Shown: one piece after another, positions 1 to 9,950 of the stretch
Layout: the number at the start of each line of letters is the position of its first letter
How positions within the stretch are numbered: position 1 is the first letter of the stretch
Origin: Alteromonas sp. BL110
Lineage (GTDB): Bacteria > Pseudomonadota > Gammaproteobacteria > Enterobacterales > Alteromonadaceae
DNA length: 64,000 nt
NCBI RefSeq assembly: GCF_003443615.1
Contig: NZ_CP031967.1
Coordinates: forward strand, 2,852,001-2,916,000
Direction of reading: 5' to 3'
Notes under the pieces: generated by a model
What the model was told of the DNA's origin: nothing
What the model saw: the letters and a program-made list of their open reading frames with translations, nothing else
Databases searched by the model: none
Made by a program: the position numbers and the translations under genes

Positions 1-275
1 ACTTTTTTAAGCTCTTGCCAAAAAGCATCATCTTTTTGGTGGACCTGTGTAAGCTGATAAATTTCGGCAACAGCGTCTGACAGGCTTTGCTCATAAATGG
101 TAATCCGCTCTTTAGAGGCTAGCTGGGTTTCTTTCCAATTACCCTTTTCAAATCTTTCTTGAGCGCCCCGTGTAATGCGGGTGAACCACCGGTAGCTCTT
201 ATCGAAATGAGACAATATCTGATAGGCAACTCTTTTTACCAAGTTTTTGTCTTGGGTTGCAGCTAGCTCTTGCAT
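1..275 (-). CDS. aceK: Isocitrate dehydrogenase kinase/phosphatase, N-terminal part (cut by window edge)
   Basis: AceK phosphorylates and dephosphorylates isocitrate dehydrogenase, steering carbon between the TCA cycle and the glyoxylate bypass in the cytoplasm. Only the first 91 codons lie here; the rest runs off the left edge. The translated start (MQELAATQDKNLVKRVAYQI) and the block around residues 37-60 (GAQERFEKGNWKETQLASKE) resemble the recalled E. coli AceK N-terminus (GAQQRFEQADW). The ATG at 273-275 is preceded on the minus strand by AAGGAA about nine bases upstream. The kinase domain is not visible, so the call rests on the N-terminal regulatory region alone. No aceA or aceB is in the window. 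Confidence 0.85.
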   Translation of the reverse strand, partial: MQELAATQDKNLVKRVAYQILSHFDKSYRWFTRITRGAQERFEKGNWKETQLASKERITIYEQSLSDAVAEIYQLTQVHQKDDAFWQELKK

Positions 276-454
276 AGGGATGTTTTCCTTTTTTATTACG
301 CCTTATATCTACCACAAAACATGCTATCAGGAGAGGGGAGTTTGGTGTAGTTATCGAGTAAGTAGCCAATAATTCAATGTTTTTATTATTTTCTTATACT
401 TTCGTTTAATGTATTCTATTGGTGCATTAGTAACCACTTATAAGATTGTATCTG

Positions 455-853
455 ATGGGTTTTAATATTCTAATTTGTGACGATTCTGCGCTTGCACGTA
501 AAATGGCCAGAAGTAACTTGCCAAGTGGGTTCGCTGAAGCTATCTATGAAGTGTCAAATGGTATGGACGCTTTAGAAGTATTAGCACATCATACTATTGA
601 CCTTGTATTACTAGATTTAACAATGCCTGTGCTGGGCGGCCTCAGTGTTTTGAGCGAAATTAAACGCCGTAAACTTGAGACTTTTGTCATTGTTATTTCG
701 GGTGACATTCAGCCGTTGATGCAAGAAAAAGTGATGTCATTGGGCGCATTAGGTTTTATTGAAAAGCCAATTAAGCGCGACGAACTTACGTCGGTCCTAC
801 AACGCTTTGGTTTTATTCTTCCCGATACTTACAAAACACCGATTGCAGTTTAA
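455..853 (+). CDS. Single-domain CheY-like response regulator
   Basis: A stand-alone receiver domain of 132 residues with no output domain. Recognisable parts are the acidic pair in ILICDDSALARKM, the phospho-acceptor aspartate in VLLDLTMPVLGG and the conserved lysine in GFIEKPIKRDEL. It probably works through a partner protein, as CheY does, but no histidine kinase or chemotaxis gene is adjacent. The frame is open from a TTG at 446; I prefer the ATG at 455 because it starts just before the first beta strand, although neither start has a clear Shine-Dalgarno sequence. A strong terminator follows the stop codon within 20 bases, so it is probably monocistronic. Confidence 0.85.
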   Translation: MGFNILICDDSALARKMARSNLPSGFAEAIYEVSNGMDALEVLAHHTIDLVLLDLTMPVLGGLSVLSEIKRRKLETFVIVISGDIQPLMQEKVMSLGALGFIEKPIKRDELTSVLQRFGFILPDTYKTPIAV

Positions 854-871
854 GAATTTAAAAAATGAGAA

Positions 872-898
872 GGGCGAGCCGTTGGCTCGCCCTTTTTT
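872..898 (+). terminator. Rho-independent terminator of the receiver gene
   Basis: A perfect 9-bp GC-rich stem (GGGCGAGCC / GGCTCGCCC) with loop GTT, followed by six T. It begins 19 bases after the stop codon of the receiver gene. Confidence 0.9.
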
Positions 899-938
899 AT
901 TCCCGCGATTTCACCGCTGCAGACGGGTATATCACTGC

Positions 939-1979
939 TTAGCCAAACCAGTGGCGAGTTTTGTTGGCGAACCATACTAGCGAAAGCATAACGGGCACTT
1001 CAACTAATACACCCACCACAGTAGCAAGTGCAGCACCACTGTGTAAACCAAACAGTGAAATGGCTACGGCTACCGCCAGCTCGAAAAAGTTCGACGTACC
1101 AATCATACATGCTGGTGCTGCAATATTGTGCGGCAGTTTCATGCGTTTTGCGGCAAAGTAGGCAATAGCAAAGATACCGTAAGTTTGTATCAGCAGGGGG
1201 ATCGCAATAAGCACAATATCCTGGGGCTGCGATAATATAGTTTCTGCTTGAAGGCCAAACAAAATAACGATTGTTAGCAGTAACCCAATGACTGAAAATG
1301 GCTTAAATTTACTTACTAGCGTGTCGACCGCGTTATTTCCTGAACCTGTCTTCTGTGTGCTGTTGTTTTTGTTTTCCAAGTGGTGGCGCGTGATATAACC
1401 CGCTACCAGCGGCAATACTACATAGAGCGCTACAGACAGTAGCAGCGTGTCCCAAGGAACTGTGATATCTGTTACACCCAACAGCATGGCGGTAAGCGGG
1501 GCAAAGGCAACGACCATAATAAGGTCGTTAATTGATACCTGAACTAGGGTGTAGTTAGCATCTCCTTTGGTAAGGTGGCTCCATACAAAAACCATGGCAG
1601 TACAAGGAGCGACGCCAAGTAAAATCATACCTGCAATGTATTCAGTGGCAGTTTGCGGGTCTACCCAGTCGGCAAAAATACCTTTAAAGAATAGCCAGCC
1701 TAATAGCGCCATAGTGAAAGGCTTGATAAGCCAGTTTACCACAAGCGTTAGCACTAGACCCTTTGGCTTTTTACCCACATCTTTAATAGAGCCGAAGTCT
1801 ATTTGCACCATCATTGGGTAGATCATTAGCCAAATAAGTACTGCCACTACAAGATTTACGTGTGCATATTCAAGCGCTGCAATAGACTCGAATACGCTAG
1901 GCAAAGTATAACCTAGGCCCACCCCCGCAATAATGCAAAGACCAACCCACACTGATAAATAACGTTCAAAGAACCCCAT
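939..1979 (-). CDS. acr3: ACR3-family arsenite efflux permease
   Basis: Inner-membrane exporter of arsenite, last gene of the arsenic operon. The 346-residue protein is almost entirely hydrophobic segments, matching the ten-helix ACR3 family in length. The ACR3 signature [13 protein letters not shown] is present with the essential cysteine at about residue 126, and a conserved glutamate lies in [14 protein letters not shown] near the C-terminus. It is therefore ACR3 rather than the unrelated ArsB family. The start ATG lies 23 bases after the arsH stop, indicating co-transcription. In this pathway ArsC reduces arsenate to arsenite, which this protein then expels. Confidence 0.93.
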   Translation of the reverse strand: MGFFERYLSVWVGLCIIAGVGLGYTLPSVFESIAALEYAHVNLVVAVLIWLMIYPMMVQIDFGSIKDVGKKPKGLVLTLVVNWLIKPFTMALLGWLFFKGIFADWVDPQTATEYIAGMILLGVAPCTAMVFVWSHLTKGDANYTLVQVSINDLIMVVAFAPLTAMLLGVTDITVPWDTLLLSVALYVVLPLVAGYITRHHLENKNNSTQKTGSGNNAVDTLVSKFKPFSVIGLLLTIVILFGLQAETILSQPQDIVLIAIPLLIQTYGIFAIAYFAAKRMKLPHNIAAPACMIGTSNFFELAVAVAISLFGLHSGAALATVVGVLVEVPVMLSLVWFANKTRHWFG

Positions 1980-2002
1980 TTCTACTCACCTTTGTCTTAA
2001 TT

Positions 2003-2734
2003 TTACAGCGATTTTTGATTAACACGTTTGCTTACTTCTTCTGCGCTTTCAACGCGCTCGGAATAGCGATTAACTAGAAAGTCTTTGTTGTCGCGAGTTA
2101 GCAAGGTGAACTTCACAAGCTCTTCTACTACATCTACTATTCGGTTGTAGTAAGGCGACGGTTTCATGTGTCCATTGTCATCAAATTCTAAAAACGCTTT
2201 TGCCACAGAGGATTGGTTCGGGATGGTTAACATACGCATCCAGCGGCCTAAAATGCGCATTTGGTTCACCGCATTGAACGATTGTGAACCGCCTGATACC
2301 TGCATAATGGCCAGCGTTTTCCCTTGAGTAGGGCGCACGCCACCAAGGCTAAGCGGTACCCAGTCAATCATGCTTTTCATGATTCCGGTCATGCTGCCGT
2401 GACGCTCAGGTGAACACCAAATTTGACCTTCAGACCACATCATAAGCTCGCGTAGCTCCTTAACTTTCGGATGTGAATCATCTTCAGTATCTGGCTGCGG
2501 CAAACCGCGAGGGTCAAAAATTTTGGCTTCTGCGCCAAAGTATTCAAGCAAGCGCGCTGACTCTTCTATAACTAGGCGGCTGTAAGAACGTTCTCTAAGC
2601 GAACCGTAAAGTAACAAAATGCGCGGCTTGTGATCTGAAAACCTTGATGCAAAGTTAGCCATAATCGGCTTGTGCATTTGCTCCATTACTGCGTTATCAG
2701 AGGGGCTTTCAGCTGTTGATATTTTCTGTTCCAT
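2003..2734 (-). CDS. arsH: ArsH, NADPH-dependent FMN reductase / organoarsenical oxidase
   Basis: Flavodoxin-fold flavoprotein of 243 residues. The family's FMN-binding stretches [10 protein letters not shown] (near residue 45) and [13 protein letters not shown] (near residue 110) are intact. Characterised ArsH enzymes oxidise trivalent methyl or aromatic arsenicals to the less toxic pentavalent forms, and also reduce flavin or quinone with NADPH. It sits between arsC (17-base gap) and acr3 (23-base gap) in the minus-strand ars operon, so a role in arsenic resistance is well supported. The physiological substrate cannot be read from sequence. Confidence 0.92.
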   Translation of the reverse strand: MEQKISTAESPSDNAVMEQMHKPIMANFASRFSDHKPRILLLYGSLRERSYSRLVIEESARLLEYFGAEAKIFDPRGLPQPDTEDDSHPKVKELRELMMWSEGQIWCSPERHGSMTGIMKSMIDWVPLSLGGVRPTQGKTLAIMQVSGGSQSFNAVNQMRILGRWMRMLTIPNQSSVAKAFLEFDDNGHMKPSPYYNRIVDVVEELVKFTLLTRDNKDFLVNRYSERVESAEEVSKRVNQKSL

Positions 2735-2751
2735 TGATTTACCTTTACTCT

Positions 2752-3219
2752 TTACTGGGCGCCTAATTTTGATAGCGCCTCTTTAAGCGCTGCTTTATCT
2801 AAGTTTTTCTCAGCAAGCTCTGCTAATGCCGCTACACGCTTTTCGATAATATCGATGGTGTTGTTGAATGCATCGGCTTTATCTTGCTCACTACCTTCTA
2901 ACTTTGACGGGTCTTCTAAGCCCCAGTGCACCTTAAGCGATTTACCGAAATAAACAGGGCATGACTCACCCGCCGCTGAATCACAAACGGTGACGACAAG
3001 ATCAGCATCATAATCTTCAAATTCATCCCACGACTGACTTTGAAGCCCGTTTGTATCAAATCCGCGCTCTGCAAGGTATTTAAGAGAAAGAGGGTGTACT
3101 TCACCGACAGGCTGGCTGCCCGCACTGCGCGCTTCTACATTACCGTTATAGGCATTAGTGATGGCTTCGCAAAGAATACTGCGGCAACGGTTGTGCGTAC
3201 AAATGTATAAAACCTTCAT
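2752..3219 (-). CDS. arsC: Arsenate reductase, low-molecular-weight phosphatase (thioredoxin-coupled) type
   Basis: Cytoplasmic reductase turning arsenate into arsenite for export by ACR3. The N-terminus carries the CX5R phosphatase loop (CTHNRCRS, Cys7 to Arg13). Two further cysteines, Cys79 and Cys87 in [12 protein letters not shown], fit the three-cysteine relay of the S. aureus pI258 enzyme, which is recycled by thioredoxin. The protein is 155 residues, longer than the pI258 enzyme, with a charged helical C-terminal tail of about 25 residues. It is not the glutaredoxin-coupled ArsC typical of E. coli. A 134-base gap separates it from arsR upstream. Confidence 0.92.
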   Translation of the reverse strand: MKVLYICTHNRCRSILCEAITNAYNGNVEARSAGSQPVGEVHPLSLKYLAERGFDTNGLQSQSWDEFEDYDADLVVTVCDSAAGESCPVYFGKSLKVHWGLEDPSKLEGSEQDKADAFNNTIDIIEKRVAALAELAEKNLDKAALKEALSKLGAQ

Positions 3220-3353
3220 ATAAAAACCCTATTTAATTGGCTGACGCTATTTTGAATAGCTATCAAAAAGTTGAAAAAATATTGAAAAATAGAAAACTGG
3301 CGGCTTACCAAGATGCAATCATCACTATTGATTTGCACCACACTACGTAGGAG

Positions 3354-3698
3354 TTAGCAATTCTCGCAGAGCAAGTTCGCTAATGGCTCTTCGATGTATG
3401 CACTATTATTCGACGCCGTGTTTTTGATAACGTCTAGTGCCCAAGCAGGTAAGTCAGGATGAAGTTGGTAATACACCCATTTGCCCTTACGGGTATCGAG
3501 CACTAAACCGCATTTACGTAAATCTGCAAGATGTCGCGAAATTTTCGGCTGGCTTAGTTGAAGCGCATCGGTGAGGTCGCACACGCATAGCTCGCCTTTT
3601 ACGCTAAGCATGAGTAGCGTCTTCAAGCGAGTGTCTTCCGACAGGCATTTAAAAAATGCTAGGGGCGCTAATTGCGCGGGTTCACAACAATTCGACAT
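3354..3698 (-). CDS. arsR: ArsR/SmtB-family arsenic-responsive repressor
   Basis: Winged-helix repressor of 114 residues that should leave its operator when arsenite binds. The As(III)-binding motif ELCVCDL (Cys38, Cys40) is on the recognition helix as in E. coli ArsR, followed by the HTH sequence LSQPKISRHLADLRKCGLV. Extra cysteine pairs lie at both ends (SNCCEP near the N-terminus, LLCENC at the C-terminus) and could add ligands. The frame stays open upstream for 21 more codons, but the ATG at 3698 fits the family start; the extension would translate the operator palindromes. First gene of arsR-arsC-arsH-acr3. Confidence 0.92.
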   Translation of the reverse strand: MSNCCEPAQLAPLAFFKCLSEDTRLKTLLMLSVKGELCVCDLTDALQLSQPKISRHLADLRKCGLVLDTRKGKWVYYQLHPDLPAWALDVIKNTASNNSAYIEEPLANLLCENC

Positions 3699-3707
3699 AA
3701 AAATCTT

Positions 3708-3787
3708 CACATATGAAATTTCGTATGTGATGTATCGTATATGAAATTCCGTATGTGTCAATAACGCATCTGAAATTTCATATATGT
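3708..3787. promoter_or_regulatory. Three ArsR-type operator palindromes
   Basis: Three near-palindromes centred on GAAATTTC or GAAATTCC occur at 3715-3722, 3743-3750 and 3772-3779, i.e. 28 and 29 bases apart. Each has AT-rich arms of the CATATG / CGTATG kind; the first spans 3708-3729 with only one unpaired position per arm. They lie just upstream of arsR, the nearest beginning 10 bases before its ATG. Position and symmetry suggest autoregulation by ArsR. Binding itself is inference. Confidence 0.75.
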
Positions 3788-3835
3788 GTAATAGGAATGA
3801 AGTGGTTTAAAAGCTAACTAAGGAAGCGCCTAAAT

Positions 3836-4519
3836 TTATTGGCTTTCAGGAACGGCGGCCTCAAACGACATCGCTACTTGTTTGCCGTTTACCCCATTGT
3901 AGTGGGTGATAACTTCGTTCATAAAGACGTACCATGTAGGGTTGGGGTGCCAAATGGCCATTAGGTCTGTTTTTGCGGTTTGTTCACTTTCACCCAGAAC
4001 GTTAATTCTATAAAGGTAGGTAAAAGCAGCACCCCGCCAATTCAGTTTACAGTGAGTGAGTACCTTGTCCTTCTTAACATCTACGCTTTGCATAAATGCC
4101 GCGTAATTTAAAAAGTTAGCCAACGTAGGAGCTTCCCAATCAACGGGCACATTAAAGTAGTCGAGGCCTAATTCTGAGGTAGTTAAAATCTCACTCGATC
4201 GATTTCCTGGGATCAAATCTATAACGTGTGTCACCCCTTCCTCTTTTAGCAAAGAAAGGTGAGAGGCATCAGGCAAGCCTGAAGAGTACATAAAGGGCGC
4301 GTTTTTTTGGTAGTTGGTGAGCGTCGATAGGGTAGGAGTGGTTTCCTTAACTTGCGTGTCGGTACTCGTTTTCAATGCTGTAGCGTGAGCGTTCACAGAT
4401 CCACTTAAGGCTAGCCCTAGACTGATACAAGCAGTGGCAACAATAAAACTAAATGTAGGCTTTTTAAACGATAGTGAATTTTTCATTCTTGTATCTATTG
4501 CTGGCTGGGGCTTTTTCAT
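3836..4519 (-). CDS. Exported protein tyrosine phosphatase-like protein
   Basis: A 227-residue protein with an N-terminal signal peptide (hydrophobic core about residues 24-40, likely cut after SVNA) and a dual-specificity-phosphatase-like domain. The putative active-site loop is HCKLNWRGAAF, with Cys157 and Arg162 spaced C-X4-R as in the DUF442-like group, instead of the classical C-X5-R. The upstream segment GVTHVIDLIPGNR fits the P-loop-proximal strand of that family. The substrate is unknown and I infer a periplasmic location. A second start at 4486 (MKNSLSFKK) would give a more ordinary signal peptide; neither start has a convincing Shine-Dalgarno. It follows the ars operon on the same strand but starts far upstream of it, so co-regulation is not evident. 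Confidence 0.7.
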   Translation of the reverse strand: MKKPQPAIDTRMKNSLSFKKPTFSFIVATACISLGLALSGSVNAHATALKTSTDTQVKETTPTLSTLTNYQKNAPFMYSSGLPDASHLSLLKEEGVTHVIDLIPGNRSSEILTTSELGLDYFNVPVDWEAPTLANFLNYAAFMQSVDVKKDKVLTHCKLNWRGAAFTYLYRINVLGESEQTAKTDLMAIWHPNPTWYVFMNEVITHYNGVNGKQVAMSFEAAVPESQ

Positions 4520-4628
4520 AATTTAACGCTCAAGTTTGACACTGTTTAAAAGGGGCGTTGCTGTCACTTCTTACGTTACACATTTGATTGCGTGTTGTCC
4601 AAACGGCAAAGTCACCCTTTTGTAATAA

Positions 4629-4670
4629 GGGCCTGTTCACCTTTAATTTTAAGTAAAGGTCAACAAGCCC
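4629..4670 (-). terminator. Imperfect hairpin between two minus-strand genes
   Basis: A 17-bp stem with two mismatches (4629-4645 against 4654-4670) and an 8-base loop, located after the stop of the membrane-protein gene at 4715. It lacks a clean T-run on the minus strand, so it may be a weak terminator or an mRNA-end stabiliser. Confidence 0.4.
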
Positions 4671-4714
4671 AAACACTAACATAGATAACAGCCGTTAAAT
4701 TTTGGGTTAAGCCC

Positions 4715-5482
4715 TCAGCTTTTTACCGCCTTAGGCTTCAAAGAAGGCCTCTTCAGACTGGACGACTTTGGTTTGTATTTACAGTTAAGCCAGACTGAAA
4801 AAGGAACGCCTATAAGGGCAGGTAGAATCCAACTGGCAATTTGCAGTGACGGCGAGCCTTCAAATAATGCGCGTCCTCCAAAGGCAAAAAATGCGGTATA
4901 TGCACCAATACCAGAGCCGATGATATGCCCAATGTGTTCAGTCACCCACGAACCTGCAACGATGTCTTTTTGATAAACATAGCGCACAATACCAATGGCA
5001 TTTAACAGCGCAATAGGGGCAAAGATACAAGTTAGCGTGATGCCGTATGTAATACCCTGATACAACGCAATGGAAGCGACGACAAAAAGCAGTACGGGTA
5101 GCCATAAATATTCAATAGTGCGCAGTTGATTAATGTTGCACTTCACATTCAGCACCGCTACAGAATGCCTTACGTTGTTCCACACCAACAGGCTTAACAT
5201 CAGCAAAAATACATATTGACCTCTAAGGTATGCAGTGAAATATGCAACAGACTCGAAGTGCTCGGGCATTGTTGGGTAGATGACTAGCGGAAAAAACAAC
5301 ACCATGGTAGAACTTACAACGCCACTAATAGACGTAAATAGCATCGCTTTTACGTAGTAGCTACCAAATTGCTTGTGGGCTTTTCCGCCCTTTTTCGTAA
5401 GACTAGGCACCCAAAACAGTAAAAGTGACAATGCGCCCGTTATGATATGAAGCGTTACTATAAAGCCGTGAATTGTTTGCAT
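4715..5482 (-). CDS. Multipass membrane protein of unknown function (DUF2306-like)
   Basis: A 255-residue protein with about seven hydrophobic segments, starting MQTIHGFIVTLHIITGALSL. The early His-containing helix, the KGGKAHKQFGSYYVKAM loop and the later TEHIGHIIGSGIGAYTAF segment resemble DUF2306-type membrane proteins, whose function is not established. The tail is basic (KPKSSSLKRPSLKPKAVKS), placing it in the cytoplasm by the positive-inside rule. The frame opens at a TTG at 5500, but the ATG at 5482 has AAGGAA seven bases before it, inside that extension, so 5482 is the likely start. No operon partner is apparent. Confidence 0.65.
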   Translation of the reverse strand: MQTIHGFIVTLHIITGALSLLLFWVPSLTKKGGKAHKQFGSYYVKAMLFTSISGVVSSTMVLFFPLVIYPTMPEHFESVAYFTAYLRGQYVFLLMLSLLVWNNVRHSVAVLNVKCNINQLRTIEYLWLPVLLFVVASIALYQGITYGITLTCIFAPIALLNAIGIVRYVYQKDIVAGSWVTEHIGHIIGSGIGAYTAFFAFGGRALFEGSPSLQIASWILPALIGVPFSVWLNCKYKPKSSSLKRPSLKPKAVKS

Positions 5483-5655
5483 CTTGCTTTCCTTTGGCAA
5501 TGAACAAAATTGTAGGTTTATAGTGATAACTTCACGAGATTGACAACAGTGCCAGAAGTCATGAATTAAAAAGTGACTTCTGGCCTATGCATTGAACTGT
5601 GTTTTTTGTCAAAGTAGCGTTATAAGAACGAACAAATATAGGTAGTCAGACACGA

Positions 5656-6951
5656 ATGAACACCTCAATCCCTGCTCACAAGCAGGTGAAAATGGATATA
5701 GAGCACGCCTCAGCATGTATTACTTGGTTGGTAATAAGCTGCTCTGCGCTTTATTTTCTCATAAACCAATTCTCGTTAATCCATTGGCGCACACTATCCG
5801 CCGCAACCATTTTTATTACACTAGCGATTTGCTTCGCCATCATCAGTAAACACCGAATAAACCATAGCTCAAGTCTTTATATTTTGGGTTTTATGTATTT
5901 CATTGCGATTGTTAGCCAGTTGGTTGTTCCTTATGTTTACCTCGCTATTTTCGTAGTGATCTGTTGCGCCATTCTCCCTTACTACATGCCGTGGAAGCAG
6001 TGCATTACCCTTTCTATTCCAATCTCTTTACCTACCGTTATTATTCAAAACGCAGTATGGAGTGAACAGTATGCGTTGTTAACTGGAGCGCTTTTTTGGA
6101 CATTCAATGTATTCGCTATGATCATGTCGAACACGGCCATTAAAGAATCGAAAGCGCGAGAAGAAGCCGATGCACTAAATAGACAATTATTAAGTACTCA
6201 GCAGCTAATGAAGCAGGCGCTTACTCAAGATGAACGCCTGCGTATAGCGCGAAACATTCACGATGTTTTAGGGCATCATTTGACGGCGCTTACCATCAAT
6301 CTTCAAGTCGCGTCGAGAAAGGCAGATTTATTAGAGAGCTCTGAATCGCAAGCCATAAAGCAACACGTTGAGCAGTCCCACAGTATTGCAAAGCTTTTAC
6401 TCTCTGATGTCAGAGAAGCGATATCTGACATCAGAGAAAATGCGGCTATTGATTTTTCATTAGCGGTAAACGCACTGATTAAAGACTTGCCTAGGCCGGT
6501 GGTAAATCTACACATAGACGATAATTTAACGTTAACCAACGTACGTATTGCCGATTGCTTATTGCGAAATATGCAGGAGGCGCTAACTAACGTGGTCCGT
6601 CATACACAGGCGCATTATTTTTCCATATCACTAACGCAACACAACGGGGCTTACAAACTACTAATGCAAGATAGTATGGTGCCGCATACTGCTGATAAGA
6701 AACTAAGTGGCGAACAGCCAAGTAGCATAAAATTTTTCGACAAAGCACCATGTAGCTATACAGAAGGCGCTTATGAAGAAGGCGTTCAAAAGGAGGCGGG
6801 GCCAAGCGGATCAGACACTTCAAGTCATGTGGTGGCTGGCAATGGGCTTAAAGGAATGCAGGAACGGGTTGATGAGCTAAATGGAACTATCAGCTGGCAG
6901 CAAACCGAACAGGGTTTTCGCATCGCAATTCACATTCCGGAGGGCGAATGA
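5656..6951 (+). CDS. NarL/DesK-type sensor histidine kinase
   Basis: A 431-residue kinase with about five to six transmembrane helices in residues 20-160, then a HisKA_3 dimerisation domain with the phospho-accepting His202 in IARNIHDVLGHHLTAL, and a HATPase domain. The N-box is present (MQEALTNVVRHT, Asn312), as is the G2-type motif GNGLKGMQERV near residue 395. Between them the usual DxGxG is degenerate (QDSMV) and a polar, low-complexity insert of several dozen residues enlarges the ATP lid. It overlaps the downstream regulator by ATGA, so the two form one operon. The input signal is unknown; with no sizeable periplasmic domain, it may sense the membrane, as DesK does. Confidence 0.88.
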   Translation: MNTSIPAHKQVKMDIEHASACITWLVISCSALYFLINQFSLIHWRTLSAATIFITLAICFAIISKHRINHSSSLYILGFMYFIAIVSQLVVPYVYLAIFVVICCAILPYYMPWKQCITLSIPISLPTVIIQNAVWSEQYALLTGALFWTFNVFAMIMSNTAIKESKAREEADALNRQLLSTQQLMKQALTQDERLRIARNIHDVLGHHLTALTINLQVASRKADLLESSESQAIKQHVEQSHSIAKLLLSDVREAISDIRENAAIDFSLAVNALIKDLPRPVVNLHIDDNLTLTNVRIADCLLRNMQEALTNVVRHTQAHYFSISLTQHNGAYKLLMQDSMVPHTADKKLSGEQPSSIKFFDKAPCSYTEGAYEEGVQKEAGPSGSDTSSHVVAGNGLKGMQERVDELNGTISWQQTEQGFRIAIHIPEGE

Positions 6952-7592
6952 AAACACGCCTTATTTTAGTTGAAGATCAAATGCTGGTGCGAGAGGGGAT
7001 TAAATCGCTTTTAGGGCTTGATGACAGTGTTGAGGTTGTTGGGGAATATGAAAACGGTCAGCAGCTTATTGACAGTGAAAACGCTTCAAATTGTGATGTG
7101 ATATTGATGGATATACGCATGCCCCAGCTATCGGGTATTGATACTCTACTTGCGCTAAGTCATAAAGGTGTTAATACGCCGGTGCTAATGCTTACAACGT
7201 TTGACGATCATGAGTTGGTAAATGGCGCTATGCGCGCAGGAGCAAAGGGGTATCTCCTTAAAGATGTGTCGCTAGAAACCTTGGTAGACACTATTACACA
7301 AATAAAGAATGGTAAAACGCTAATTCAGCCCGCAGTGACCGAAAAAGTGTTGCAAGGCTTGAAAGGTCTAAACGTAGAGTTTGAGTCGTTTGAAAATCCG
7401 GAGCCCCTTTCTGAGAGGGAAGTCGACATTCTTCGGCTAGTTGCCGCAGGTTACAGTAACAAGGAAATTGCGGATGCGATGTTCAAATCTACAGGCACAA
7501 TTAAGAACCAAGTTTCATCGATCATGGCTAAGCTTGGCGTGAGAGATAGAACAAGGGCCGTGCTCAAAGCGTTAGAGCAGGGGGTATTATAA
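6948..7592 (+). CDS. NarL/LuxR-type response regulator
   Basis: Partner of the kinase immediately upstream (4-base ATGA overlap). Residues 1-120 form a receiver domain with the acidic pair Glu9/Asp10, phospho-acceptor Asp55 (VILMDIRMPQ) and conserved Lys105. Residues 150-214 form a LuxR-type helix-turn-helix (LSEREVDILRLVAAGYSNKEI ends the first helices). It should bind DNA as a dimer when phosphorylated. Target genes cannot be identified here. A hairpin right after the stop probably ends the transcript. Confidence 0.92.
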   Translation: MKTRLILVEDQMLVREGIKSLLGLDDSVEVVGEYENGQQLIDSENASNCDVILMDIRMPQLSGIDTLLALSHKGVNTPVLMLTTFDDHELVNGAMRAGAKGYLLKDVSLETLVDTITQIKNGKTLIQPAVTEKVLQGLKGLNVEFESFENPEPLSEREVDILRLVAAGYSNKEIADAMFKSTGTIKNQVSSIMAKLGVRDRTRAVLKALEQGVL

Positions 7593-7596
7593 GAAA

Positions 7597-7617
7597 AGGA
7601 GAAGCAGAGCTTCTCCT
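7597..7617. terminator. Hairpin between convergent genes
   Basis: Perfect 9-bp stem (AGGAGAAGC / GCTTCTCCT) with loop AGA, placed between the response-regulator stop and the frmA stop. On the minus strand it is followed by TTTT, so it mainly serves frmA. Confidence 0.6.
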
Positions 7618-7645
7618 GAAATGTATAGCGCTAGTACAACTTAGC

Positions 7646-8818
<1,173 letters not shown>

Positions 8819-8990
8819 TCATAAATATACGATGATGTTTTATAGGCCAAAGTATAAGAGACGGATTACTAATGATAAATACGTTTTTAGTAAATCACTA
8901 TTTCATATTTGTAATAATGAATTTTGCCAAATAGAATGTAATAAGAAATAAGTACTGCGTTGAAGAACGTATCGATAGCGAGTGGCAATA

Positions 8991-9869
8991 ATGAAATATC
9001 TTGAGGGAATAGCAGAATTTTGTGCTGTGGCCGACGTTGGAAATTTTACTGGAGCAGCGAATAAGCTTGATACGTCAGTGGCCCAAATAAGTCGTAAAGT
9101 CGCATCGCTTGAAAAGCAGCTTGGCGTTAAATTATTGCAGCGCACTACGCGAAGTGTTTCACTTACTGAAGCAGGTACACAGTATTTTCACCAAGTTTTA
9201 CCCGCGTTAAAAGCGCTTGAAGATGCCCAGCTATCCGTAAGCGCACTTCAAGCGTCTCCCCAAGGGTTGATTAAGCTCACCGCTCCGGTCGCTTTCGGCG
9301 AAGCATTCATCGCGCCTCTGCTCAATACCTTTATGCAAAAGTATTCCGGCATTAGCGTGCAATGCACCTTTTCAAACGAAAAGCTCGATATTGTAGAGCA
9401 GGGGCTCGACCTGGCCATCCGCATTGGCAAATTAGAAGACTCGACCTTAGTTGCTAAAAAGCTGGCTACCCGACATTTATTTGTATGCGGAAGTAGGGAT
9501 TATTTTAGAGAGCAAGGTCAGCCTGCAAGTATTGAAGAGTTAAAAGAGCACTCGCTGCTGGTGGGGTCACAGCCATATTGGCGTTTACTTATCGATAATA
9601 AAATTCAATCAATTTCTGTACAGGGGAGAGTACGGTATAACAGCGGGAATGCCCTATGCAGCGCCGCGGTTGCTGGTTTAGGTATTGCACAACTACCTGG
9701 GTTTTACGTGCGTAAAGCGCTAGCCTCAGGTCAGCTAATAGAGCTGTTCCCCGAGTACAAAGACAAGCAAGAGGCTATTTGGGCTGTATTTCCTTCAAAC
9801 CGAAATGTTGCACCAAAAATTAGGTTGCTGGTGGATTTTTTAGCTCAACATCTCATTTCAGACAGCTGA
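8991..9869 (+). CDS. LysR-family transcriptional regulator
   Basis: A 292-residue LTTR with the N-terminal winged helix (EFCAVADVGNFTGAANKLD, then QISRKVASLEKQLGVKLLQR) and a C-terminal periplasmic-binding-protein-like effector domain. The ATG at 8991 gives the normal family start; an in-frame GTG at 8982 would add three residues. It is divergent from frmA, the classical LTTR arrangement, so control of frmA is a reasonable guess but unproven. The effector is unknown. Confidence 0.9.
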   Translation: MKYLEGIAEFCAVADVGNFTGAANKLDTSVAQISRKVASLEKQLGVKLLQRTTRSVSLTEAGTQYFHQVLPALKALEDAQLSVSALQASPQGLIKLTAPVAFGEAFIAPLLNTFMQKYSGISVQCTFSNEKLDIVEQGLDLAIRIGKLEDSTLVAKKLATRHLFVCGSRDYFREQGQPASIEELKEHSLLVGSQPYWRLLIDNKIQSISVQGRVRYNSGNALCSAAVAGLGIAQLPGFYVRKALASGQLIELFPEYKDKQEAIWAVFPSNRNVAPKIRLLVDFLAQHLISDS

Positions 9870-9950
9870 CGTGCTTGTTTAAAAATAGTGATCGAAATAC
9901 AGCGCCTTTGTCTAAATATTCTTTAATAAAGGTGATATGCAGGTGATGAA

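Noticed and set aside
5482..5500. Upstream TTG extension of the membrane-protein gene
   Set aside because: The extension encodes the Shine-Dalgarno sequence of the ATG at 5482, so it is not translated.
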